Assembly: GCA_010015805.1 (NCBI GenBank)
Contig: ML978135.1
Location: 620,001-684,000 of the forward strand
DNA length: 64,000 nt
Direction: 5' to 3'
Source: Rhizodiscina lignyota
Lineage: Eukaryota > Ascomycota > Dothideomycetes > Aulographales > Rhizodiscinaceae
A program made the translations under genes and the position numbers. The notes beneath the pieces are model-generated. The model saw nothing but the letters and a program-made list of their open reading frames with translations, did no database searches and had not been told where the DNA came from. Shown in pieces: positions 46,236 to 56,380 of this stretch. Position 1 is the stretch's first letter. Every line of letters starts with the position of its first letter.

Positions 46236-47285
46236 ATGTCTGGGCGGCGGCAATTCTCATGCTACTTCTCCGTCCATCTCCTCGTTCTCGTCACTCTCAC
46301 CTTTTGCACATCTCTGACCACTGCGTTGGAAAATGACCAACAGGCAATTCCGGACGCCGGCCACCTCCAACAAGGTGGCTCGCGAACCTCTGTCACGCCC
46401 TCTCCCTCTGCGTACAAAGTCGGCGACCCCGTCCCGGTGACATGTCTCAATCGCACAACCGACACTGGCGAGCACGTCGAAGACGAAACCACCGGGCAAC
46501 TCCAATACATCCCCTTCCCCACATGCCTCGAGACGAAGCGGCCGCTTGCATTCGCCTTCGGCGTAGAGCGCGACATGAACTGCACGATTGACTTCCTGTC
46601 CGACGAGCTCTACCACCTGATCGAGTTCTACATCCACAACGACGCGCCGCTGACGTGCCGAATACCCTCGCGCCCACTGCCGGGCAGCTTCAAAAACCTC
46701 TGGGATACAAAGCTATTTCCCTTGGATGGCGAGGAGTCGATTTTGTACACGCCGTTTACAATAAGCTTGAACGGCATGCTGCAGCTTTCGCATCTGCACA
46801 TTGCGAACAACATCAACGTCCTGATACATGCGGCGCCGCGTTCAATTGCGCCAGGAACCATTGATGCCGCAACGGCGTATTCGGTTTCGCCATCCGATCA
46901 GACGCGTGCGCAGTTGCAGAAGGTTATCATTGGCGATTCACTGCCCCTGCATCTCTCAGTGCGATGGTACCCCGATACACGACTCCCACCAGTATGGAAG
47001 GGCATAGGCGGACACTTTTACATTTCGACGTTATTTTACTGTCTTCTGAGCGCAGGAGCGAGCGCGGCGATTTGTGTCAGTTATTTCAGAGGCGTGGAAC
47101 TTCCCCGGAGGTTGAAGAGCTACGGAAAGGATAAACTGGGAGCAAGCTGGAGAAGAGTCAGTTGGCTGGGTGGAAAGGGGAGAAGAGGATCGAACGGTGG
47201 TTTGGTAAGATACAATGGGTATGGATACGGCATTGGCACTGGAGGTAGCGGAAATGGGTTCGCAAATGGCGGGAAGATAGAGTAG
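46236..47285 (+). CDS. Type I membrane glycoprotein, unknown function
   Basis: A single exon of 349 residues from 46236. The N-terminal signal peptide (after MSGRRQF, a hydrophobic run ending near Thr-Thr-Ala-Leu) is followed by a luminal or extracellular domain with Asn-X-Thr sites (NRTT, NCTI) and four cysteines in VTCLNR, FPTCLE, MNCTI and LTCRIP contexts. One transmembrane helix lies near residue 285 (FYISTLFYCLLSAGASAAICVSYF), and a basic, then Gly/Asn/Tyr-rich cytosolic tail ends the protein. I do not recognise a family; the conserved look of the middle part (FAFGVERDMNCTIDFLSDELYHLIEFYIHND) suggests a real domain. An in-frame ATG at 46218 is an alternative start. Confidence 0.7.
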   Translation: MSGRRQFSCYFSVHLLVLVTLTFCTSLTTALENDQQAIPDAGHLQQGGSRTSVTPSPSAYKVGDPVPVTCLNRTTDTGEHVEDETTGQLQYIPFPTCLETKRPLAFAFGVERDMNCTIDFLSDELYHLIEFYIHNDAPLTCRIPSRPLPGSFKNLWDTKLFPLDGEESILYTPFTISLNGMLQLSHLHIANNINVLIHAAPRSIAPGTIDAATAYSVSPSDQTRAQLQKVIIGDSLPLHLSVRWYPDTRLPPVWKGIGGHFYISTLFYCLLSAGASAAICVSYFRGVELPRRLKSYGKDKLGASWRRVSWLGGKGRRGSNGGLVRYNGYGYGIGTGGSGNGFANGGKIE

Positions 47286-47731
47286 AAAGAAGCTGTGAAG
47301 TGGTACTGGTACTAGTATATTTCGATCAGTCCTTATATCGAACATGGAGTTTGCTTGGTGTATGAGAATACAAGGTACGGACGGGATTGGAAAGATTGGA
47401 GGCGAACACGTTTGCATGGTTAGGCGTTTTAGTATACCTTTGACAGCATTTTGAATTTGTATATACCCACTGGACGCTGGAGTTCGCCGGATGCAATTGA
47501 AACAATTGAAACAACCGACACCCATCTTCACTATACTAAATACTCCCATACAAATTTATCCTGGTGCTCATCATTGCGGGGACCTCGGCCCCGCCGGCAT
47601 GAGCTCCAAATGGGAATTCTCCATCCCTCGATCTTTAACCACGACTCATCCACAACCATGGCCTCCAGACAGTCTCAATTACCCTCTTTTCTCTCTTCCC
47701 TGTCATTCCACAATCTCATAACTCTATCAGA
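47286..47731. other. Intergenic spacer and leader of the hydratase gene
   Basis: Spacer between tandem genes. It includes a short upstream ATG frame at 47599 that could be a uORF for the enoyl-CoA hydratase. No other features. Confidence 0.4.
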
Positions 47732-48655
47732 ATGGCCCCCTTAAGCTGGACGCCGAGTTTCTCAACTCGCCCTCCTTCGACCAAATACTGCCTCCTCTCC
47801 TACCCAGCGCCAAACATCCTCCTCGTGACGCTCAATCGTCCAAAAGAACTCAATTGCATGAACTCAGAGGGCCAGCATGAGCTCGAGGCGGTATGGCGAT
47901 GGCTAGACGAAGAACCAACGCTCAGCGTGGGTATCATCACCGGCGCGGGGAGGGCGTTCAGCGCGGGAGCAGACCTGAAAGGTTAATATCCCTCCCTCCC
48001 CTGGCTATCGAAAGGCCTCTTGTCTTATATCCTCGCAGAACGCAACAAGCGCTTCTCGAACCATGACGTAAAACTCCCCACCCCAACCTGGGGTTCCGCC
48101 GGCCTCTCGCGCCGCACGGGACTGAAGCCCGTCATTGCGGCGGTCAACGGCCTCGCGTTCGGCGGCGGCACCGAGGCCATCACGAACTGCGACATGGTGA
48201 TCGCCGCGTCGACGGCGTCGTTCTGCCTCCCGGAAGTCAAGCGTGGCCTCGTCCCGTTCGGAGGCGCGCCGCCGCGATTGATGCGCACCGTGGGCCGACA
48301 GCGCGCGATGGAGATGGTACTAACGGGGCGGGTTATCCCCGCGCCAGAGGCCGAGCGGTGGGGGCTGGTGAACCAGATCGTGGAGATCAAGCCGGAGGAG
48401 AAGGGGAAGGAGGGGGAGAAGGTGGTTGCTGCGGCGGTGCAGATGGCGCAGATGATTGCAGAGAATAGCCCCGATGCTATCATTGTGGCGAGGCAGGGCG
48501 TTGCGATGGGGTGGGAGAGCGCAGGCGCGGAGGAGGGCACGAGGTTATGGACGGAGAGATGGTCTGGGTGGCTGCACAAAGGGGAGAATATGAAAGAGGG
48601 CGTGAGGGCGTTTGTGGAGAAGAGGAAGCCTAGGTGGAAGAGGCCGAAGTTGTAG
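47732..48655 (+). CDS. Enoyl-CoA hydratase/isomerase, crotonase family
   Basis: Two exons (47732-47981 and 48039-48655) encode 288 residues. Crotonase-fold hallmarks are the CoA-binding oxyanion-hole strands TLNRPKELNCMN and GAGRAFSAGADLKG, the second oxyanion Gly in VNGLAFGGGTEAITNCD, and the active-site Glu region LPEVKRGLVP. It would hydrate 2-enoyl-CoA in fatty-acid or amino-acid breakdown. The C-terminus Arg-Pro-Lys-Leu ends in PKL, a weak match to the peroxisomal PTS1 signal, so peroxisomal location is possible. The 57-nt intron splits the Gly-Ala-Asp-Leu-Lys motif from what follows and joins in frame. Confidence 0.9.
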
Positions 48656-49402
48656 GTTAAGTCGTTGGGGCAAGCATCTCAGAGATTCGTCTCGTTTCAA
48701 CCCAGTGATGATGGTCTTCCACAGACGAGGACTCTCTGCACCGTTCACTTTTGATGAAATTGCAGTGAATTACTGTAGTTAGGTATGACTTCCAGAGAGC
48801 CCATCGCTGGTGCTGTAGATACTGAGCTACGATCGTGCCACAAGGCGACAAGGTTTTGCAGAGGACTGTGAGTATTAGTGGGGACAGTGGACATCATCTT
48901 TATAGACCGCGACTCTTATCTATTTCAATGCTATACGGGCTAACGCCTGCATGAGCAGGATCAAGGTAGAGGCAAGTACGCACTGTGATGCTTCGTCTAG
49001 TATTGTATGAGAGGTGGTTTTTGAGGATCTTGTGTCTACTCTGTAGGCATATCCCTCGGGTCAAGTCCTTACTCACCGTATCATTCCAGAGGAGAGATTT
49101 TCAAATTATTTTCATTTCGATATCTCACACGAGAGTGGAGCCGCTCGAGTTCTGGTCATGTCCGCCATAGTTGCAATCTCAGCCATCCCCAAAAACCAAG
49201 GAATTGAAACCGAAGAACCACCATTTTCGGAATATCTCATGATTCCGCAAAGCAAAGTCATTAGCATCGTTTCTCGTTTCATTCCAGCAACATCCAGCCT
49301 AGCAGCAATTCCTCTCCGGACAGTAAAAAAATACCTTGCCCTTGTTAAACAAGTACCAGCTTGTCCTAGTATCTCGTCTCTCATCTCCTGCCCAATCACT
49401 CA
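48656..49402. other. Convergent intergenic spacer
   Basis: A 747-base gap between converging genes. No supported coding frame or RNA gene. Confidence 0.5.
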
Positions 49403-51108
49403 TTAAGCCTGCCTCTCACTTCCTGTCCCAGTACCAGGACTCGGATACGGTCCTCTATTGCCACCGATATTATCGCGACCATACGCACTCCTCTCATCTT
49501 CCCACACAGGGAAACCTTCTGGTGGCTGTGAGTCGCCTCCAGCCTGCTGCTGGTTTCGTGCATACTCCGCCAAGCTGCCATTGATGCCCGCAAGCGCCCA
49601 CGCAAACACCGCCACGTCGCGGATCGAATTGAACAAATCCTCCGCCGGCGGGCCGCCTGGTCGTGGTGCAATGCCTGAACCCGTGTATGCAGGGACCGCC
49701 ACAGGAATGGCCGGTGGCTGAGCGTATCCGGGACGGATAGGATGGAATTGGTAACCTGGACGCGCGGGTGCGAAGACGGGGTCGACGGCCCAGGGTGCGG
49801 CGAAGATGCCGGCTGGGTGCTGGGCGGGCGGTTGCTGGACAGCCTGCGGAACAAGAGGACGCGCCTTGCGAAGGCAGACGACGAGGCCATCGGAGGTGCA
49901 CGACACGACTGCTTCGAGCTCGATGGGGCCGGGGTCTGTGGTGCGGGTGGATGTCGCAGCCGAATCTGGGGAGGTTGGGAGGGAGCTGTTGGATGAGGAG
50001 TTGCGAGTGAGTCCAGATGGTGCCCGCGCCTGCGCAGCGAAGCCGGCGGGAGTTGATGAGTTGTCTGAAGACGTTCGGGAAGTGGAGGTCGGGTTAGGGT
50101 TAGGGCCGCGCGGCGGTGGTTGGAGACTCGAAGATGAGGCAGCCGGCATGGTCGAGGACGCCGTACCGGTCGTGTTAGAGCGCCGTTCTGGCGTAGTGGT
50201 GTCGCCAGATGTTGTACCATGCCCATCCTCATCGGCTTCGCTGGCTGCATCTGTCATGCTCGCATCGGTATCCGTTTCATCCTCGGTGGTATCATGATCG
50301 GCTTGATCAGCAGTCCTGGGGTCACGGAAGAAGAAGCGTAGATAGGCAATGGAGTCGTTGCCTTTCGCGCTCTCCAAGCATCGAACAGCGTCATCTAGGC
50401 AGTTCTCCTGGATGCAGTAATAGAAGCTTTTACCCTTCATCTCTTCTCCAGAAATGCCAATGATCTGCTCGATGCCCGAAGTTGCGTACATAATCGTCAA
50501 GGTACGGGTGAACCGGTTCAGGAAGAGCGCTGCTCGAGGCTCATGGGTCTGATCTCTTGGAGTCATGTTGAACTTGCTCGAGAGATGCGACAACATGTGA
50601 TAGCGCGGGTCCTTGGGAGAAGAAGAAAAGAGTCGGCGCACAACAGGCGCCTCCACAGCGCGGTCTGTCTGCTGTATCAGCAACAAGAATGTTCTTAAGG
50701 GCGGCAGATGGACAAGACGTACTGTGGCTGGTCATACCCCTCCGGTAGATACTGGTACACACAACCATGACATCGTACACGATAGAAAAGCAACATTCGC
50801 ACCAAACCCATAGACCCTGTCTGTTCCTCAGCTGGCAGTAGGATAGCACGGCGGCCTTGTCAAGGTTGACGCCACGTGAGTGAAGCTCCTTGGCCAGTGG
50901 AAGCTCATCTGGATGAAAAAAGTCCCAGCAGGACCTGTGGAGGACCTCATCAGGGGTGTGCCCGAGAATATCGACAATGGAGTCGGAGGAATAGAGGATG
51001 CGGGCATCGTTGGAGAGGTCTGTACAGAACAATATCATAAGCTTCGAAGATCTGATAAGATCATCATCTGCAGAACTAACCATGAATCGTGATGAACGTG
51101 GTGTCCAT
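49403..51108 (-). CDS. PAS-domain protein (two PAS domains)
   Basis: Three exons (51108-51081, 51019-50723, 50664-49403). Exon 1 gives MDTTFITIH and joins in frame to DLSNDARILYSSDSIVDILGHTPDEV, a PAS domain ending with WVWCECCFSIVYDVMVVCTSIYRR. A second PAS-like segment follows (ALFLNRFTRTLTIMYATSGIEQIIGISGEEMKGKSFYYCIQ). The remaining 280 residues are low-complexity (Ser/Thr, then Pro) with a short conserved-looking block near the end (DLFNSIRDVAVFAWALAGINGSLAEYA). Neither PAS has the GxNCRFLQ flavin Cys motif of LOV domains, and no GATA finger is seen, so it is not White Collar itself. PAS domains sense ligands or mediate protein contacts, so a transcription co-regulator role is likely. 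Confidence 0.85.
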
Positions 51109-52635
51109 GACTTTTGATTGTAAATCAACAATTTCTAAAGAGAACCGAAAGAGGAATTCGCCGTGGCCGCGAGAGAATATAAATTTTACGTCTTTTTACA
51201 CACAGTGGCGATGGTACGTCAAAATGATGTGAGTCTCAAGGAAAATTCACAGTGGGCCTGTGTAACGTGTGGTGAGCAACCTCCTGTTCTTGCTGGACCC
51301 GCGAAATAGGTTGGGCCGCTCTGGTGTGAGGTCTGGTCTGGGTGTGCAACGCTTCTGCCTGGCCCTGGAGACCTAATAGCCTCAGAGTTGGCAAATAACT
51401 TTAGCCGAGTTGAAACAAGGTATGAATTCGAAGATGGGTCGATCGAGGCCGAGCAGACGGTTGAGCCTCGAACAATCGATGCAATTGGTCGCACAATGCG
51501 CTGATAGGCAAGTGGACGAAGAAGTCTCTGATACTGTCAGCAAGTTCTCTTGATGCTCCGAGGTGACGAGTGAAATATATGTGCAGGAGGATTTAAAGTT
51601 GTAGTGCTCCACAAGGGTACCACGCGGGAAGTTGGGGGCGAGTTTGGTTGTCAGGTTGGCGGCCAGGTCGCGTGTCGTGCAGATGGCACAACCGGCCAGC
51701 GGGCCGGTATGCGAGGAGTATCAAGGTTGGAAAGCGAAGGGCAGGAATCCCGTCGGGCGCTCTGTATACGAGGGATCGAGCCAAAACCGGAATATTGACT
51801 TACCAGCCACACGCGTCGCGCTTTGGCGGCGCGCGACTTGGATGATGGAATTGGAAATGCAATTGAACGGCGCAGCCACCAGCAGGCAAATCACGAGAGT
51901 GTTGAACAGCTAAAGGAAACGCTGGCTTCGTATATGAGGCTCATGAAGCTCCCGCGGTGCATCGATTGGGCATGTTCCGGTGTCGAGGTAAGAGGCGAGT
52001 GTGAAAGGATGACAGCATGAACGGCAAACTGCAGGTGAGTCTAGCGACGCAGGGTTCTCCAGTGAGCTGCTGCAGGCATGCTTGCTCGGACGTGCCACTG
52101 GAAAGGATGGAAGCAGGGTGCGTAGGACTTCTGGTTGTATTGCTCAAGGGTGTATCGTAGGGGTTGTGCCTCCGGCGGGCAGAAGACGAGGGTGGCCGTG
52201 ATGAGAGCCCGGGGAGCCTGCAGCGCCATTGACGCAAGTTTGGCTGGCCCAATTGCACGGAGCTCAAGGCCAGCCGCGTGTCCGCCGCTGTCCAGAACAT
52301 GTAGCTTGATGGGACGTACTGAGCATTTGGTCACTCTGCTCCGTACGCTCTGCCAGCTTGCAGCATCATGCGGCTGCAGTGCGACCAGCCAATTCGCAAC
52401 GGTTCTCACGCTACCCAACGGTACCACGCTCCGGTGCAAAAGCCACGCGCTGTGGGAACAGCGCGCCGGTCCTCACACGGCCTCCTCGACTCCTCCGCGC
52501 GCGTCGTCACTTTCTTCGCGGTGTGGAGCCGAGGGCGCGGGCGAGCCAGCGGGAATGACGTTCGATGCCAGGCGCAGCCAATCAGCAGATCGCTTCACCA
52601 CACCGGGCCTGCTCCTCTGTCCACACAGCAGCAGC
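51109..52635. other. Divergent intergenic region, PAS and EED genes
   Basis: A 1.5-kb GC-rich region between divergent genes. Long frames appear on both strands (for example 52041-52439 minus, 52135 onward plus), but they reflect base composition; no domain or splice support. Confidence 0.45.
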
Positions 52636-55100
52636 ATGAACAACGTCCACTCCCAATTCTACGAGAAGCGCCGCGAAGCGAGGGCGTCGCTGCACACAGC
52701 CGAAGGCACAGCCAAAAGCAATATCTCTGCCGCTCCATTCGTGCACAAACAACCCCGCCGCACGCAGAAGCAGAGACGTTGGGTGCGCCTCTGGGCCCTG
52801 CAGCGGCTTCAATCCTGCCTGCAGCCGCGTCTAACCATCAACCTCTACGCGCTCTTATCCCACAGCGTCCATCGTCGATCTTCTGCAGGCGCCTTGCCTC
52901 GACAATTCCAAACCTGGCTCTCTTCAGCCAGCCATCGACGCGGCCGAGGTAGCACCGTGGCACATCACGATTGTTTCCCGCGGAGCAAAGTGTGCAATTG
53001 CAAGGGCGCCCAACGCTCCTCCAGCCAAAAGCACTCCGAAAATCTTCGCACCACGCCCGCCAATTGCAACAGCCTTTACGCCTAATCCGGGACTCTTGGC
53101 CTTTGCCGAAGGCAAGTTCCATGCTGAGGCGTTCGTAAGAGATGCATCCAACAGAGGAACTGCCCTCACTCAGGGCAACGTTAAGACTAGGTGTAAGTTG
53201 ATATGACCCTTGAAATATGTTGACTTGACTAACATCATGTGAATAGGGCAAAGACACAATCTCTACCAGTCAGTAACAATTGCCAGCACTAAATTTTCAG
53301 GTTCTGCCAAAGGCCAACTTTCTCACAAATTGCTGCTAGCTACGCTTTATGATGTCAAGTTCTACCCCTACAACCCGCCCGGAGTCGACCCCGTCTTCGC
53401 TATTTGTGGAGGACCCTGTGTAAGTCTCCCACCGCTAGTCTGCATACGATTCTCCTTGCTCCTTTCACTCACGTGATCGCAGGTTTGGATATGTCGGCCC
53501 GTCTACAGCAAGGACACATCAATAGAGATCTTGAGGGTCTTCCAAGATGAGGACGTTCGTACATCGTCTCGCTCTATATATACTCCGCGCTAATTTGTTG
53601 CGCCGCAGGAGGAAGAGAATCTCAACAGCCTTGCGTGGTCCAGAGATTTCCACACTGGAGATCCTCTCGTCTTGGCCTCCAGCGAGAGGCCAAAGATCAA
53701 CGTCCTGAATGTTACGACTGGCCAGCTCGTTCGGGTAAGCCGAAGACAAGATTCAGCCGACAAGAATATGTCAATGGCCATGCTAACACTATATTAGACA
53801 ATCATTGGCCATGGCGCCGTAAGTAATTGAATTCCTTAATTTAGTCCCGCTACTTCGCTCACTTACGCAACTTACGCAACCAAAGGCAATCAACGACCTT
53901 GCAATATCCCCGCAGTCACCATACGTTCTTGCTTCAGCATCCAACGACCACACCGTCCGCATCTGGAATCTGGATCCTGCACTCGAGAAGTTCTCCTGCG
54001 CCGCCATATGTGCTGGAGAAGGCCACACGGACGGCATATTGGCATGCGTAAGTCAACCCTCCAGCTTCCTTGCTGGAGAATCCCAATAACTGGAATATCA
54101 GGCATGGCATCGATCCGGCCGCTACCTCCTCTCTGGTGGACACGACGCGATTGTGAACATGTGGGTGATACCTGACATTCCCGACGAGAACAGCGGAACA
54201 GACCATGTCACAACGATCCATTACCCGCACTTCACCACGAACGAGGTCCACTCCGACTACGTCGACTGCCTGCAGTTTTTCGGCGACCTCATACTCTCGC
54301 GCTCTGCCAAAGAAAGCAAGATATACCTCTGGCGCATCAGGAACTTCTCCCCAGATCTCTACACCACGCACGCCTCCATTCCTTCCCCTACAGCTCCAGA
54401 GATAGGCCACTCCTCCTTCACTCGCTCCGCATTCGGCTCGGGCTTCGAACGCCTCCTGACCTTCGAGACGCCCTACGCCGACCTATTCTACATGCGCTTC
54501 TCCCTCTTCCACATGCCGCATAAGCGGCCCATCCTCTGTGCCGGCAACGAGCGCAGCAAAGTCTTCTTCTGGGACATACAGCGCCTTGAAGAAGGCCCTC
54601 CCGAGGCCTCCGAGACCGGCCGCTGGGCCGGCCACAGGAAGAAGACCATGCTACAAGGCGAGTTTGACTACTTGGACGACGACACGAACGCCTCTACTAC
54701 CGATGCAAACGCAGCCGAAAGCGTCGAGACCACTGTTGTCCCGGGCGGCTTCAAGGTGCCCACGCGGCAGAAGCGCAAAAGGGATGATTTGCGCGAAGCG
54801 TCGCTCGCGTCGTCGGTGTCGCAGTCCGGCACCCCGTCCACGTCGATCACCCATGCTACGCAATCGTCGAACCCGTTCGGTATGGGTACCATGGGGACAA
54901 AGGGCAAGGGCAAGGACGTCGACCCGGAGAAGAAGTATGGCGTGGATGATCCGTTCCGCGAGCTGCAGGCGCACAAGTTCCAGGTTGTGCCGAAGGTGAC
55001 GTTCTGCGTGCGGCAGGTGGCGTGGAGTCCGGGCGGGGAATGGTGCGTTGTCTGTGGAGACAACGGGATGGTGGCGGTTTTCTCCCGGTGGATGAATTAG
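52636..55100 (+). CDS. Polycomb PRC2 subunit EED homologue, WD40
   Basis: A multi-exon gene. Confident exons are 53247-53419, 53483-53554, 53609-53734, 53798-53818 (21 nt), 53886-54047 and 54102-55100, preceded by an exon ending at 53192. Together they form a WD40 propeller: ASSERPKINVLNVTTGQLVR, SPYVLASASNDHTVRIWNLD, HRSGRYLLSGGHDAIVNMW, then the EED-specific HSDYVDCLQFFGDLILSRSA. EED anchors the H3K27 methyltransferase complex and reads H3K27me3 through an aromatic cage. A long acidic/Ser-rich insert lies before the last blade (VTFCVRQVAWSPGGEWCVVCGDNG). The 5' end is unresolved: ATG 52636 (MNNVHSQFYEKRREAR) is the most likely start, joined by an intron within about 52787-52890. Confidence 0.85.
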
Positions 55101-56380
55101 ACGGTGCGTTCTGAGGCTTTGTTTTCAAAGGTTTAACATACGGTAGCGTGGTATCGGAAAGTGCATAGCGTGGGGAGTCTAGCAAGGCCCGGAGTTAATG
55201 AATCAAGGAACTTAGATACCCGTACACAACGAATGGAAGAGGCTTCTCGCTCGCTTGAAGTTATGACTTTGTGACTGCGTGCGGATAGTGGAGAACGAAT
55301 CTATATAAGCGGGATTGAGGGCTCCAACAGGCGTGTGGCTTTAGCAGAAGAAGCATTTAGCATAAGTATGCTTGAACTCGACCATTACTGCCTCAAGCAT
55401 GCAATACAGCTCAACCTTAGCGGAGACAGAGCCTTCTCCATATCGGCGCGAGACGTAGGAAGACGCTTCGCTACGGAGGAAGCAGAACTTAAACAACACT
55501 GCCCCGCACTAAGAGCAAGCCTTGGTCTAAATTGAATAGGAGCTTCACTGCCCTGGCGATAGTGATAGAGGAAGCCTCGAACTTGGCGAAAATAAACTTT
55601 GCCGACTACTTCAGATAGTATAAAACACACCTCCGTCTTACAACACCGACGTTGACCATACCGTGCACAGCGCAGAAGAGGCTTCTGCGTCAAGCCAAAC
55701 AAGCACTGAACAATGTCGCGCAAGGTAAAGAATAAGGTTCTCGGAATAGCCTGGCTTTGCGCGGGGAATAGAAGAAGCCCCCGGTTTGGCACAGATAAGA
55801 GCTGGACAGTATTATGCGAGGTCTCCGAGGATGATTCTTGCTTAGTCACATTGAGTCTTGGGCGATGTTCGGCGAGCAAGTTCGTAGACTTGGAAGTGTT
55901 CACCGTTCAAGCCGAAGTATATAAGCAGCTCTTTCTTCGAAAAACAACGCCGGACTATGACAGCATACCCAAGGAGCTACCAGGCTTAGGCGGCTGCTGG
56001 AAGAGCAAGACGCAATCGAGTCGATAAAGTCACGGTTTCTAAGAACAGCTGCAGCATTTAGCAACGATCTGCAGTACTGCTCAGGTTGGATGATGTGCAT
56101 CATCGCGAGGCCAAGAAGATGAGCACGTCCTTCATATACAGTGTGCACAATTGTCCTAGTATCGTAGCTCTAGACGGATCGTGGCAGGACAGTGAAGAGA
56201 CCGTGGTAGAGATCTGTCGATAAGGGTCTTGCATCGCCTGTTAGCCCCAACTCTTTATAGCATTCCTTCACAACCACTGTTATTTGTGACTGAAGTAAAG
56301 AAGTTCTGAGAAATTTAGCACCAGGGTACACTTCCAACTTCATTATATTTTCAGTTGCGACTGGTTCATTCCCCATGTCT
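55101..56380. other. Intergenic region with doubtful small frames
   Basis: A 1.28-kb gap between converging EED and TGT genes. It holds an odd stretch (55335-56030) with open frames on both strands that I cannot assign; see the small ORF entry. No repeat ends or target-site duplication seen. Confidence 0.45.
55713..56027 (+). CDS. Doubtful small hypothetical protein
   Basis: A 104-codon frame starting MSRKVKNK, with no signal peptide, no domain known to me and no nearby splice partners. The antisense strand is also open (55903-55385). The region has purine-rich, repeated-looking codons (AAG, AGC, GAA). It may be non-coding. Confidence 0.2.
   Translation: MSRKVKNKVLGIAWLCAGNRRSPRFGTDKSWTVLCEVSEDDSCLVTLSLGRCSASKFVDLEVFTVQAEVYKQLFLRKTTPDYDSIPKELPGLGGCWKSKTQSSR

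Noticed and set aside
50091-50105. TTAGGG repeats resembling telomere sequence
   Set aside because: They lie in the coding exon of the PAS protein and encode a Pro-Asn-Pro-Asn stretch, so they need no telomeric explanation.
52135-53085. A 316-codon plus-strand frame upstream of and into the EED gene
   Set aside because: Its C-terminal part is out of frame with the EED reading that continues into the WD40 exons, and its N-terminal part is GC-rich flank without domain features. Only the segment from 52636 is taken as probable EED start.
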